Source: DASUZB01 sp035535495 (GTDB lineage Bacteria > Actinomycetota > CALGFH01). From it: a stretch of 39,956 bases of DNA. Under the pieces are notes generated by a model. That model was not told where the DNA came from. It did not search any database and saw only the letters and a list, made by a program, of their open reading frames with translations. Numbering within the stretch: position 1 is the first letter of the stretch; each line of letters begins with the position of its first letter. A program made the position numbers and the translations under genes. Where the stretch lies: contig DATLQA010000041.1 in assembly GCA_035535495.1 (NCBI GenBank), positions 1-39,956 on the forward strand, written 5' to 3'. Below are positions 7,748-16,493 of this stretch, piece after piece.

Positions 7748-8506
7748 ATGCCTGCGCCGCTCCGACTGCTCCTGGTCGCGGTCGCCTTCCTGACCCGGCT
7801 GCCGGTCGGCGGGGACCGGCCGCCCGGCCCTGGGGAGCTGCGCCGCTCCGCCACGCTGTTCCCGCTGGTCGGCCTCGGGCTCGCCGGAGTCGCCGTGGCG
7901 GTCAGGGCGGGCGCCGAGCCGCTCTGGGGCGGTGGGGTGGCCACGGTCATGGCGCTGGCGGCGCTGGTGGCCGTGACCGGGGCGCTGCACGAGGACGGGC
8001 TGGCCGACTCGGCCGACGGCCTCTGGGGCGGCTGGGACCCGGCCGGGCGCCTGGCGATCATGCGCGACAGCCGCATCGGCACCTACGGGATCGTGGCCGT
8101 GGTGACCGTGCTGGCGCTGCGGACGTCGCTGCTGCTCACGCTCGACCTCGCCGGCTTCGCCCGCGCGGTCGCCTGCGCCGAGGTCTGCTCCCGGGCCGCC
8201 CTGTTGCTGGTCGCCCGGGTGCTCCCGCCGGCGGCGGAGGGCAGCGGCGCGGGGATCGCCGGGCCGCTGCCGCTCGGCGGGGCCGTGGCCGCCGTGGTGG
8301 TCACCGCCGGCACCCTGGTCGCCGCCGCCGGGGTCGGGGCACCGGCGGTGTTCCTGGCCGGCCTGCTCGCCTGCCTCGCCTGTATCCGCCTGTTCCGCCG
8401 GCGGCTCGGCGGCTTCACCGGCGACACGCTCGGCGCGACCCAGCAGGTCGTCGCGGTGACGGTGGTGGCGGCGGTGGCGGCGCTCGTCAGGGCGGGGTGG
8501 CTGTGA
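7748..8506 (+). CDS. cobS: Adenosylcobinamide-GDP ribazoletransferase (cobalamin synthase)
   Basis: 252 residues, strongly hydrophobic with six or more membrane segments. The family signatures GALHEDGLADSADGLWGG (78-95) and MRDSRIGTYG (105-114) are intact, with the acidic residues that bind Mg. CobS joins adenosylcobinamide-GDP to alpha-ribazole or its phosphate in the last steps of cobalamin assembly at the membrane. The downstream CobC-like phosphatase overlaps by four bases, fitting the pathway in which CobC dephosphorylates the product or the ribazole phosphate. No cobU or cobT is in the window. Confidence 0.94.
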   Translation: MPAPLRLLLVAVAFLTRLPVGGDRPPGPGELRRSATLFPLVGLGLAGVAVAVRAGAEPLWGGGVATVMALAALVAVTGALHEDGLADSADGLWGGWDPAGRLAIMRDSRIGTYGIVAVVTVLALRTSLLLTLDLAGFARAVACAEVCSRAALLLVARVLPPAAEGSGAGIAGPLPLGGAVAAVVVTAGTLVAAAGVGAPAVFLAGLLACLACIRLFRRRLGGFTGDTLGATQQVVAVTVVAAVAALVRAGWL

Positions 8507-9090
8507 CCGCGGCCGTGCCGGCGGTGCTGGTGCTGGTCAGGCACGGCGTGGCCGAAGGGGCGGGCGAACGCTGCGCCGGGCGCGTGGCCGACCCGGGGCT
8601 CACCGCCGAGGGGCGCGAGCAGGCGGCCGCTGCCGCGGCCCGCCTCGGCGGAGAGTTCGACCTGGTGGTCTCCTCACCGGCGCGGCGGGCCCGGGAGACC
8701 GTGGCCGCATGGGACCTGCCCGTCACGCTCGACGACCGCCTGGCCGAGCGCTCCTTCGGGGAATGGGAGGGCCGGCCGTGGGCCGAGCTGTGGGCGACCG
8801 TCCCGGCCGAGGTACGCACCGAGCCGGCCGCATGGGCCGCGTTCACGCCACCGGGTGGCGAGCCCCTCGCCGAGGTGGCCGCCAGGGTCAGGGCGTGCGC
8901 GTGCGAGCTGACCGCGACGCCGGGCCGCCGGGTCCTGGCGGTGACCCACGCCGGCCCGCTGCGGCTGGCCGTCGGCTTCGCGCTCGACCTCCCCGGCGAC
9001 CGCGCGCTCGGCCTCGGCGCCGACCACGGCAACGCCGCCGTGCTGGCCCGCTGGGGCGACCGTTGGCTGGTCGAACGTCTGAACGCCTGA
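8503..9090 (+). CDS. Histidine phosphatase, probable alpha-ribazole phosphatase
   Basis: 195 residues of the phosphoglycerate-mutase-like histidine phosphatase family. The phosphorylated histidine lies in LVRHG (residues 11-15), SSPARRARETV gives the second arginine motif (58-67), and the acid-base His149 lies in VTHAG. The GTG at 8503 overlaps the cobS stop as GTGA; GTG 8497 in the same frame is an alternative. The coupling to cobS is the main reason to prefer CobC function over a general sugar-phosphate phosphatase. Confidence 0.82.
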   Translation: MTAAVPAVLVLVRHGVAEGAGERCAGRVADPGLTAEGREQAAAAAARLGGEFDLVVSSPARRARETVAAWDLPVTLDDRLAERSFGEWEGRPWAELWATVPAEVRTEPAAWAAFTPPGGEPLAEVAARVRACACELTATPGRRVLAVTHAGPLRLAVGFALDLPGDRALGLGADHGNAAVLARWGDRWLVERLNA

Positions 9091-9109
9091 AGGCCTGGGC
9101 CTGGGGGAA

Positions 9110-9604
9110 TCAACTCGACAAGGCCGCGACCAGGTGCTCCTCCAACCAGCCGAGGTAGGAGAGCAGGTGCTTGGCGGCCGCGTCGGGGTCGTCCGGCATG
9201 ACGATGCCGTCGAAGTCCTCGGTGATCTCGAGCCGCACGCCGAGCGCCAGGCGCAGGTCGTTGAGCACGCCCAGCCAGGCGACGGCCTCCTCCTCGGTCA
9301 GCTCCACGGTCCAGCGCCGCTGCCGCTGCTCGCCGCGTTCCAGGGTTCCGACCACCAGGTCGAGGTTGGCGACCTTCTCGGCGACCAGGTCCTCCTGCAT
9401 CAGCCGGCGGTACTCGGCCTGACGCTCGGCGTCCTCCGGGTCGCGGTAGGCGGGCGGGAACAGCCGGTCGGCGACCGGGTCGGGCTCGGCGTCCTCCAGC
9501 ACCGAGCGGAGCTGGTCCGGCAGCCCGCGCAGCACTCCGACCTCCTCGGGGCTGAGCCGGAGGCGGTAGCGGTCCTTGCCGACCCGCTTGAAGACCGACG
9601 GCAC
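9110..9604 (-). CDS. DUF2017 family protein (ClpS-linked)
   Basis: 164 residues, acidic and mostly helical, with LTEEEAVAWLGVLNDLRLALG near the C-terminus typical of DUF2017. It starts at a GTG that overlaps the clpS stop (TAGTG), so the two are co-translated. The clpS-DUF2017 pair is conserved in actinobacteria (for example Rv1331-Rv1332). Its biochemical role is unknown; the genomic link suggests work with ClpS or the Clp protease. Confidence 0.85.
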   Translation of the reverse strand: MPSVFKRVGKDRYRLRLSPEEVGVLRGLPDQLRSVLEDAEPDPVADRLFPPAYRDPEDAERQAEYRRLMQEDLVAEKVANLDLVVGTLERGEQRQRRWTVELTEEEAVAWLGVLNDLRLALGVRLEITEDFDGIVMPDDPDAAAKHLLSYLGWLEEHLVAALSS

Positions 9605-9897
9605 TACCGGTCCTTCTGCATGGTCGCCCAGAGGCCGTGGCCGTGGAGGCGGAAGACGTCGAACTCGGCCTTCTCCCGCGGCCCGCTCGACACCACCGCC
9701 TTGCCCTTCTGGTGGACGTCGAGCATGAGCTTGGTGGCCTTGTCCCGGGAGTAGCCGAACAGCTTCTGGAGCACGAACACGACGTACGACATCAAGTTGA
9801 TGGGATCGTTCCAGACGATCACCACCCAGGGCACGTCCGGCTCGGCGACCTCGTCGCCCTGTTCGATCCGCTCCCGCGTCGGTGCAGTGGTGCTCAT
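9604..9897 (-). CDS. clpS: ClpS, N-degron adaptor of the Clp protease
   Basis: 97 residues. WNDPINLMSYV (29-39) and VHQKGKAVV (61-69) form the known N-degron pocket (Asn30, Asp31, His62), followed by the C-terminal beta strand. ClpS delivers proteins with destabilising N-terminal residues to the ClpC or ClpA unfoldase. ATG 9897 is used; an in-frame ATG at 9906 would add three residues. The gene is divergent from lhgO, with 105 bp between them. Confidence 0.93.
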   Translation of the reverse strand: MSTTAPTRERIEQGDEVAEPDVPWVVIVWNDPINLMSYVVFVLQKLFGYSRDKATKLMLDVHQKGKAVVSSGPREKAEFDVFRLHGHGLWATMQKDR

Positions 9898-9988
9898 GCC
9901 GCCCATGGTGGCAAATCTCGCGCCGGAGTGGGAACGGCAGGCCATGATCTTCTCGAATCGATCGTTTCGGATCCGGTCGACACAGCGG

Positions 9989-9994
9989 TACCAT
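9989..9994 (+). promoter_or_regulatory. Start-proximal -10 element of lhgO
   Basis: TACCAT lies 8 nt before the GTG start of lhgO and no ribosome binding site is visible, so a leaderless mRNA is likely. Confidence 0.33.
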
Positions 9995-10002
9995 CCGCGG
10001 TC

Positions 10003-11208
10003 GTGAACGAGCGTACCGGCGGAGGGGTCGGCATCGTCGGCGGCGGGGTCATCGGACTGGCCGTCGCCCGCCAGCTCATGCGCGCCCGGCCGGGTGTCAA
10101 GGTGACCGTGCTGGAGAAGGAGGACGGGCTCGCCCGCCACCAGACCGGTCGCAACAGCGGGGTCGCCCACGCCGGGGTCTACTACACCCCGGGATCGCTC
10201 AAGGCCAGGCTCTGCCGCCGCGGCATCGAGTTGCTGGCCGCCTACTGCCGCGAGCACGGCGTCGCCTACGACGAGTGCGGCAAGGTGATCGTGGCCGTCG
10301 AGGAGGCCGAGCTGCCCAAGCTCGAGACGCTCCACCAGCGGGCCCAGGCCAACGGCGTCCCGGGCTTGCGCATGCTCGACGCGGCCGAGCTGCGCGAGGT
10401 CGAGCCCCACGCCGAGGGCGTGGCCGCGCTGCACTCGCCGCAGAGCGCGATCGTCGACTTCCCGGCCTTCGCCCGCTCCCTGGCCGACGAAGTCGAGGCG
10501 GGCGGCGGCGAGATCCTCACCGGCTCGCGGGTGCGCGCCATCGACCAGAACGGCTCCGCCGTCCGGGTCGAGACCGACGGCGGCAACCCCCGGAAGCTCG
10601 CCTTCGAGCAGCTGGTGGTCTGCGCCGGGCTGCACTCCGACCGGGTGGCGGCCCTGGCCGGCGACGGGCCCGACCCGCGCATCGTGCCATTCCGCGGCGA
10701 CTACTACGTGCTCCGGCCGGAACGCCGGCACCTGGTCCGCGGCCTCATCTACCCCGTGCCCGACCCGCGCTTCCCGGTCCTCGGCATCCACCTGACCAAG
10801 CGGATCGATGGCGAGGTGCTGGTCGGCCCGAACGCCGTGCTCGCGTTCGCCCGCGAGGGCTACCGGCTCGGCACGTTCGACCGCCGCGACCTGTGGGACA
10901 CCCTCGCCTGGCCCGGGTTCCGGGTGATGGCCAGGCGCTACTGGCGCACCGGGGCCAAGGAGATGTGGCGCTCGGCGAGCCGGCGGGCGTTCGTGGCCGA
11001 GGCCAGGCGCTACGTGCCCGAGCTGGGCGCCGGTGATGTGCTCAGGGGCCCGTCAGGGGTGCGGGCCCAGGCGGTGGCGAGGGACGGCAGCCTGGTCGAC
11101 GACTTCCGCATCACCGTGCGGGACCGGGTGGTGAACGTCCGCAACGCCCCCTCCCCGGCGGCCACCTCCTCGCTGGCCATCGCCGAAGCGATCTACGAGC
11201 AGCTCTAG
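10003..11208 (+). CDS. lhgO: L-2-hydroxyglutarate oxidase (FAD-dependent)
   Basis: 401 residues of the DAO family. The FAD dinucleotide-binding motif GIVGGGVIGLA is at 10-20 and NSGVAHAGVYY at 51-61, with the typical LKARLCRRG segment at 66-74 and a closing APSPAATSSLAIAE. LhgO oxidises L-2-hydroxyglutarate to 2-oxoglutarate and feeds electrons to quinones, a metabolite-repair role. GTG is the only reasonable start. It converges with selB. The closest alternative is another DAO-type oxidoreductase, but the whole length follows LhgO. Confidence 0.9.
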   Translation: MNERTGGGVGIVGGGVIGLAVARQLMRARPGVKVTVLEKEDGLARHQTGRNSGVAHAGVYYTPGSLKARLCRRGIELLAAYCREHGVAYDECGKVIVAVEEAELPKLETLHQRAQANGVPGLRMLDAAELREVEPHAEGVAALHSPQSAIVDFPAFARSLADEVEAGGGEILTGSRVRAIDQNGSAVRVETDGGNPRKLAFEQLVVCAGLHSDRVAALAGDGPDPRIVPFRGDYYVLRPERRHLVRGLIYPVPDPRFPVLGIHLTKRIDGEVLVGPNAVLAFAREGYRLGTFDRRDLWDTLAWPGFRVMARRYWRTGAKEMWRSASRRAFVAEARRYVPELGAGDVLRGPSGVRAQAVARDGSLVDDFRITVRDRVVNVRNAPSPAATSSLAIAEAIYEQL

Positions 11209-11237
11209 GCGCGGCCCGCCCTGGGCGGCGGGACCGG
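11209..11237. terminator. Short GC hairpin between convergent lhgO and selB
   Basis: The 29-bp gap holds a CCGCC-CTG-GGCGG hairpin. It could terminate transcription in both directions, but it is short and lacks a T tract. Confidence 0.35.
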
Positions 11238-13226
11238 TCAGCCGGTCAGCCGGCGCAGGTCGCCCTGGCGGACGGTGAGGCCGCTGCGGTCGAGGTGCTC
11301 CAGCAGGGGGATGGCGGTCTTGCGGGTGGTGCCCATCGCCTGCTTGGCCTCGGTGGCGCTGAAGGTGCGGCCGTCGGGGAAGGCGGCGCGCAGGCTGGCA
11401 ACCGCCTGGTCGAACGCGTCCCTGCCGAGGTGCAGGCCGGCCCCGACGGGCACCAGCACGCCGAGGCGGACCAGGGCGGCGAGCAGCCGCCGGTCGGCGC
11501 CGAGCTGGGCGAGGGCCGCTTCGCTCAGCCCGGTCACCCCGCCCGCCGCCAGGGCGTCCTCGACCCGGGCGCGGACCGCCTGCTGGGCCGGGTCGAGCCG
11601 CACGCCGTGCTCGGGGAGGCGGACCACCGGCCCGTCGGCGACCAGCTGGCCCGCTGCCACCAGGGCGTCGACCGCCTCGGCGCCGCCGGCGGCCCAGACC
11701 GTCTCCTGGATGCCGGCGACGCCGTCCGGTCCCTGCCCGTGCGCGGCGCCAGGCGGGCTGGCACGGCCGCCGTCCCCAGCGGGCCGGGACCGGCGGCGGG
11801 TGCCGGCCGGGCGGGCGGCGGCCCTGGCGAGCTGGGCCGGCATGCCTGGCGCGAGCGGCTCGGCGCGGTGGTGGGCGGCCACCGCCGCCAGCACCGACTC
11901 CTTGGCCTGCCGCCACGCCGCGGGCGCCCAGGCAACCGCGCGCCCGCGCCGCGCCTGCCCCTGCTCGGCGGCGGCGTCCAGCATGCCGTCGGCCTGCTCG
12001 CGGCCCACGGCCGCGAGCGCGGGCAGGTCGGCCATGGCGACCAGGGAGCGTTCGGCGAGCACCCGGGCGACCAGACGGTGGCGGCCGGCGGCCTCGCGGG
12101 CCTCCAGCTCCTCGACCCGGCGGACCCTGGCGGCGGTGCCCCGCACCGCCGACGGCGGGAACGGGTCGAGCACCGGCCCGCCCCCGACGGTCTGGTCCCG
12201 TCCGCTGTCGCGCAGCACCACCGGCTCGAACGGGTCGAGCACCAGCGGCGCGTCCAGGTGCAGGCGGACCAGGGCGTGCTCTCCCGGAGGGACCTCGATC
12301 GCGTCAAGCGGCTGCAGCCGCACGGCGGTCTCGGCCGCCCCGGCGTAGAGCAGGTAGGCGCCCCGTGCCCGCAGCGGCGCCGGCGCCCCAGGCAGGCAGC
12401 GCAGGCGGCAGTCGGCCGTCCGGGTGGGCCGCCACTGCCCTGGCAGCGCGAGCACGTCGCCGCGGGCGACCTCGGCGGTGGCCACGCCCGCCAGGTTGAC
12501 CGCCACCCGCATGGCGGGCGTGGCGCGCCGGACTGGGCGGCCGTGCGCCTGCAGGCCGCGGATGCGCACCCGTCGCCCGGCCGGCAGCAGCACGGCCTCG
12601 GCCTCGGCGTCCAGGGCGCCGCCGCTCAGCGTCCCGGTCACCACCGTGCCGCTGCCCCGGATGGAGAACACCCGGTCGACCGGCAGGCGGGGCCGCCCCC
12701 GGTCGGGTGGCTCGGCCACCCGGTCGAGGGCGCGGTCGAGCTCCGCCCGCAGCCGGTCGAGGCCCAGCCCCGCCGGCGCCGCCGTCTCCACCACGGCCGC
12801 CCCGGCCAGGGTGGTGCCCGCCAGCCGCTCGCGCACCTGCCCGGCCACCTCGGCCACGCGGTCAGGGCCGACCAGGTCCACCTTGGTCAGGGCGGCCACC
12901 CCGGTGGCGATCCCGAGCAGGTCGAGGATGGCCAGGTGCTCGGCCGACTGGGGCTGCCAGCCCTCGGCGGCGTCGACCACCAGCAGGGCACAGTCGACCC
13001 CGCCGACGCCGGCCAGCATGTTGTGCACGAACCGCTCGTGGCCGGGCACGTCGACGAAGCCGACCTCGCGCCCTGACGGCAGGGTGGTCCAGGCGAAGCC
13101 GAGGTCGATGGTCATGCCGCGGGCCTTCTCCTCGGCCAGCCGGTCGGGGTCGGTCCCGGTGAGCCCGAGGACCAGCGCCGACTTGCCGTGGTCGACGTGG
13201 CCGGCGGTGCCGATGACGTGCGGCAT
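11238..13226 (-). CDS. selB: SelB, selenocysteine-specific elongation factor
   Basis: 662 residues. The GTPase motifs are G1 GHVDHGKS (9-16), G3 DVPGHE (59-64) and G4 TKVD (114-117). EF-Tu-like domains 2-3 follow, then a SelB-specific domain 4 and C-terminal winged helices ending in a segment with TRKTAIPLLEHLDRSGL, the fold that binds the SECIS hairpin. A low-complexity Arg/Pro/Gly stretch (about residues 470-510) interrupts the winged-helix region and looks like a linker expansion. SelB delivers Sec-tRNA(Sec) to in-frame UGA codons. The start shares a base with the selA stop (TGATG), so the two are coupled. Confidence 0.95.
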   Translation of the reverse strand: MPHVIGTAGHVDHGKSALVLGLTGTDPDRLAEEKARGMTIDLGFAWTTLPSGREVGFVDVPGHERFVHNMLAGVGGVDCALLVVDAAEGWQPQSAEHLAILDLLGIATGVAALTKVDLVGPDRVAEVAGQVRERLAGTTLAGAAVVETAAPAGLGLDRLRAELDRALDRVAEPPDRGRPRLPVDRVFSIRGSGTVVTGTLSGGALDAEAEAVLLPAGRRVRIRGLQAHGRPVRRATPAMRVAVNLAGVATAEVARGDVLALPGQWRPTRTADCRLRCLPGAPAPLRARGAYLLYAGAAETAVRLQPLDAIEVPPGEHALVRLHLDAPLVLDPFEPVVLRDSGRDQTVGGGPVLDPFPPSAVRGTAARVRRVEELEAREAAGRHRLVARVLAERSLVAMADLPALAAVGREQADGMLDAAAEQGQARRGRAVAWAPAAWRQAKESVLAAVAAHHRAEPLAPGMPAQLARAAARPAGTRRRSRPAGDGGRASPPGAAHGQGPDGVAGIQETVWAAGGAEAVDALVAAGQLVADGPVVRLPEHGVRLDPAQQAVRARVEDALAAGGVTGLSEAALAQLGADRRLLAALVRLGVLVPVGAGLHLGRDAFDQAVASLRAAFPDGRTFSATEAKQAMGTTRKTAIPLLEHLDRSGLTVRQGDLRRLTG

Positions 13227-14665
13227 CAGGCGCCCGCCTGGCCGGGGCGCTCCCGGTCCCGCCCGCCGTCCGGGCCGGGCGGGCCGTCCCCCGCCGGCTT
13301 CCCGGCGGGTGCGCCGGCCTCGGTCAGCGCCACCGCCAGGGCCTCGGCGACCAGGCCGTCCTGGTCCGGCGGGACGGTCCGCAGGTCGACCACGACCCGG
13401 CCACGCTCGGCCCTGGCGATCACCGGCGGGTCGGCGGCGCGCAGCCGGGCGAGCACGGCCGCCTCCGTCGCCGGGGCGGGGTCGACCTCCACCAGCACGC
13501 TGGGGAGGCCCTCGCCTGGCAGGCTCCCGCCACCGGCCACGCTGACGCCGTCCCGCAGCGACGCGGCCCGGCCGAGCCGGGCGGCCAGCGCCGCCGCCCG
13601 CGGTCGCAGGTCCTCGGGGCGGAGGGCGAGGGCGCGCCAGACCGGGAGCTGGTCGCGCCGGCCGGCCGCGTGCGCGGCCAGGGTCGCCTCCAGGGCGGCG
13701 ATGGTGAGCTTGTCGGCCCGCACGGCCCTGGCCACCGGGTCGCGGGCGATCCGCTCGACCAGTTCGGCCCGGCCGACCACCAGGCCGGCCTGGGGGCCGC
13801 CGAGAAGCTTGTCGCCGGAGAAGAGCACCAGGTCCGCCCCTGCCGAGAGCACCCCGGTGACGGTTGGCTCGTCGCCGAAGGCGCCAGCGAGCAGCCCGGA
13901 GCCGGCGTCGTGGACCAGCGGCAGGCCGTGCCCGTGGGCGAGCGCGGCCACCTCGGCCAGTGCCGGACGGGTGGCGAAGCCCTCCACCCGGTAGTTGGAC
14001 GGGTGCACCACCAGCACGCCGGCGCTCCGCTCGCCGATGGCCCGGGCGTAGTCGGCCAGATGGGTGCGGTTGGTGGTGCCCACCTCGACCAGGGTGACCC
14101 CGGCAGCCTCGATCACCGACGGCAGCCGGAACTCGCCGCCGATCTCGATCAGCTCGCCGCGCGAGACGATCACCTCGCGGCCTCTGGCCAGGGCGTGCAG
14201 GCAGAGCAGCAGGGCGCCGGCGGCGTTGTTGACCGCCAGCCCGGCCTCGGCACCGGTCAGCTCGCGGAGCAGGGCGGCCACCGCGACCCCGCGCCTGCCC
14301 CTGGCGCCGGAGGCCAGGTCGTACTCGACGGTCGCGTAGCCGGCTGCCGCCGCCACCGCGGCGCGCGCCGCCTCGGACAGGGGCGCGCGCCCGAGGTTGG
14401 TGTGCAGCACCACCCCGGTGGCGTTCACCACCGCCCGCATGCGGCGCCCGGCTGCCGCCGCCAACTCGGCCGTGACCTGGCCGGCGAGCTCGTCGAGCCC
14501 GGGGACGGGTGCGCCACGGGCGGCCGCGCGGCGGCTGGCGTCAAGGGTGCGGCGGACCGCCGCCGCCACCGGTCCGCGGCCGAAGGCCGCCGTGCTGGAG
14601 GCCACGGCCGGGTGGGCGAGCAGGGTGTCGACCGCGGGCAGGCCGCGGCGCGGGTCGGTGGTCAT
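13226..14665 (-). CDS. selA: SelA, L-seryl-tRNA(Sec) selenium transferase
   Basis: 479 residues. A fold-type I PLP enzyme with the catalytic lysine at 286 in FSGDKLLGGPQAG. Other SelA blocks are VNATGVVLHTNLGRAP (80-95), VSRGELIEIGGEFR (167-180) and HPSNYRVEGF (221-230). It converts Ser-tRNA(Sec) to Sec-tRNA(Sec) using selenophosphate. It is the first gene of a selA-selB operon; selD and the tRNA-Sec gene are not in this window. ATG 14665 is used, with GGAG 10 nt upstream; ATG 14674 would add three residues. The Gly/Asp/Arg-rich tail after about residue 450 is lineage-specific. Confidence 0.95.
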   Translation of the reverse strand: MTTDPRRGLPAVDTLLAHPAVASSTAAFGRGPVAAAVRRTLDASRRAAARGAPVPGLDELAGQVTAELAAAAGRRMRAVVNATGVVLHTNLGRAPLSEAARAAVAAAAGYATVEYDLASGARGRRGVAVAALLRELTGAEAGLAVNNAAGALLLCLHALARGREVIVSRGELIEIGGEFRLPSVIEAAGVTLVEVGTTNRTHLADYARAIGERSAGVLVVHPSNYRVEGFATRPALAEVAALAHGHGLPLVHDAGSGLLAGAFGDEPTVTGVLSAGADLVLFSGDKLLGGPQAGLVVGRAELVERIARDPVARAVRADKLTIAALEATLAAHAAGRRDQLPVWRALALRPEDLRPRAAALAARLGRAASLRDGVSVAGGGSLPGEGLPSVLVEVDPAPATEAAVLARLRAADPPVIARAERGRVVVDLRTVPPDQDGLVAEALAVALTEAGAPAGKPAGDGPPGPDGGRDRERPGQAGA

Positions 14666-14871
14666 CGCCTCCATTCTCCGCCATGGCCGCCGAACCGGGC
14701 AGCCAGCCGTCTGGGCCGGGCCGGTGGCACCCGCCAGTGCCTCCCCGAGCCGGGCGCGGCGCTCGAATGACAAACGCACATTTCACGGCAAGTCGGCGAA
14801 GGACGCAGCGCGTGTTTGTGGCGGCGGCAAAAGCTGGAGAAGGGGTATTTTGGCAAGGGCGGGCAGAGGAT

Positions 14872-14899
14872 TTGAGTTTGAGCGCTGTTGTCGTAAAGT
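14872..14899 (+). promoter_or_regulatory. Candidate promoter for the XRE-TPR regulator
   Basis: TTGAGT (14872-14877), a 16-bp spacer and TAAAGT (14894-14899) lie 54 bp upstream of the gene. They sit in a locally AT-richer patch (about 14770-14900) inside the 287-bp divergent region between selA and the regulator. Confidence 0.4.
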
Positions 14900-14952
14900 T
14901 AGCGCAGTCGGCGCGCCCCGTCGCGCGCGCCCGCTGAGGAAAACGGGGCCCT

Positions 14953-16296
14953 ATGATGCCCGCGCACCAGGCCACACCCAATGCCCGCCTCCGGCGCCAA
15001 CGCCTACGACGCGGCTGGTCGCTTCAGCGGGTCGCCGACGAGCTTCAGAGAATTTGCGAGCAAGAGGGTCGCCGCGTCGGTGTAACCGCCAGCATGGTGG
15101 GTAAGTGGGAGCGGGGCTTCAAGCGTCCTAGCCCCTTCTACCAGGAGAATCTCTGCTCCCTGTACGGCATGACCGCCGAGCAGCTTGGTCTGGTCGACGA
15201 CACCGAGCAGGCAGCACCGGCGTGGTTCGACGACAACGGCACGCTGGCCGAGACCCTCGAGTCGTGGAGACATGACGTGGAGCGCCGAGCCTTCTTCCGC
15301 CATTTGAGCAGCTTTGCCGGCGCGGCGATGTTCGCCCCCGCCATCGACGCGCTAGGCCCCGAACAGCTGCACGAGCGACTTGCCCAGGCGCTGGATCGTC
15401 CGAGCCGGATCGACCAGGCGACCATGCGTCACGTGGAAACCGTCACCGATCAGTTCCGCCGGCTGGACGACCGTATCGGCTCGCGCGACCTGCTCGGCCC
15501 GGTCCTCGGCCACCTCCGCTTCATCACCAGGCTGCTGCAGGGCTCCCAGCACATCGAGGTGCACCGCCGCCTGTGTGTGGCGGCCTCGCAGGTCGCCCAG
15601 CTCGCCGGATGGCTGTCGTTCGACGCCAACCAGCACACCGACGCGCGTGCCTATTACGACGTCGCCCTCAAGGCGGCCGACGAAGGGAACGACCGTGCGC
15701 TCGGTGCCTACGTGCTCGGTTGCAGGGGCGTGGTGGAGATCTACGGCGGCCAGCCGGAGACCGGGCTGCAGCTCGCCCAGGCGGCCCTGTCCCGAGGCAG
15801 GTCGGCGGTCACGGCCACCACCCAGGCCTGGCTGCACCGGGTGGAGGCGCTGGCCTTGGCGGCCCTTGGCGAGGCCGACCCCTGCAGCGCCGCGCTGCAC
15901 CACGCCGAAGAGGCGATCAGCCGCTCGTCGACCGGCGAGGACCCCCCCTGGATCTACCATTTCGACCGCTCCCAACTCGCCGGTCAGAAGGGCGCCTGTT
16001 ATGTGCGGCTGCACCGGCCCCAGGACGCCAGGGAAGCGCTCGGCGAGGCCCTGACCACGCTCAGCCCGGAATTCGTCCGCGACCGCTCACTGCACCTCAC
16101 CCACCTGGCCAGCGCCTTTGCGCAGCAAGGCGAGATCGAAGAGGCGTGCCGGCGAGCGACGCAGTCCCTTGAGATCGTGGTGCAGACGGGCTCGGCCCGG
16201 GAATTGCGGCGACTGCGGGAATTCCGCCGGGAACTGGACGAGTTCAGTGATACCAGAGCGGTAAAGGAACTCGACGCGCAGCTGCTGGTGGTGTAG
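14953..16296 (+). CDS. XRE-family regulator with C-terminal TPR domain
   Basis: 447 residues. The N-terminal Cro/C1 helix-turn-helix (about 10-75, with LRRGWSLQRVADELQ and SMVGKWERGFKRPSP) is followed by a linker and tetratricopeptide-like helical repeats (about 170-440). This architecture is common in actinobacterial regulators that control development or secondary metabolism, where the TPR part senses a partner protein or small peptide. Tandem ATG codons occur at 14953 and 14956. A methyltransferase gene follows on the same strand after 197 bp. The target and signal are unknown. Confidence 0.85.
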   Translation: MMPAHQATPNARLRRQRLRRGWSLQRVADELQRICEQEGRRVGVTASMVGKWERGFKRPSPFYQENLCSLYGMTAEQLGLVDDTEQAAPAWFDDNGTLAETLESWRHDVERRAFFRHLSSFAGAAMFAPAIDALGPEQLHERLAQALDRPSRIDQATMRHVETVTDQFRRLDDRIGSRDLLGPVLGHLRFITRLLQGSQHIEVHRRLCVAASQVAQLAGWLSFDANQHTDARAYYDVALKAADEGNDRALGAYVLGCRGVVEIYGGQPETGLQLAQAALSRGRSAVTATTQAWLHRVEALALAALGEADPCSAALHHAEEAISRSSTGEDPPWIYHFDRSQLAGQKGACYVRLHRPQDAREALGEALTTLSPEFVRDRSLHLTHLASAFAQQGEIEEACRRATQSLEIVVQTGSARELRRLREFRRELDEFSDTRAVKELDAQLLVV

Positions 16297-16358
16297 TCAG
16301 GCAATAGCCCGTCCGAGTGGTTTCCTTGCACATTTTCTGGGTGGATCACGGGAGCATC

Positions 16359-16376
16359 GGCTAGAAATAACTAGCC
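16359..16376. promoter_or_regulatory. Inverted repeat GGCTAG-N6-CTAGCC
   Basis: A perfect 6-bp palindrome with an AAATAA centre lies between the regulator and the methyltransferase gene, in a stretch of lower GC (about 16310-16375). It could be an operator for the adjacent XRE regulator or part of a weak terminator. Confidence 0.3.
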
Positions 16377-16493
16377 TCCTTCGCGTGGGCCGGTCGGCGG
16401 ACTTCGCAAGACTCCGTCCCGCGCCTTGAGGACGCCACCGTCCATCACGCAGACTGGCGCCCACCACCCGCCGCCCGACACGGAGGCTTGTGC

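Noticed and set aside
14666..14952. A tRNA-Sec gene next to selA
   Set aside because: I looked for a TCA anticodon loop with an extra-long acceptor and variable arm; no cloverleaf could be drawn on either strand. A tRNAscan or ARAGORN run would settle it.
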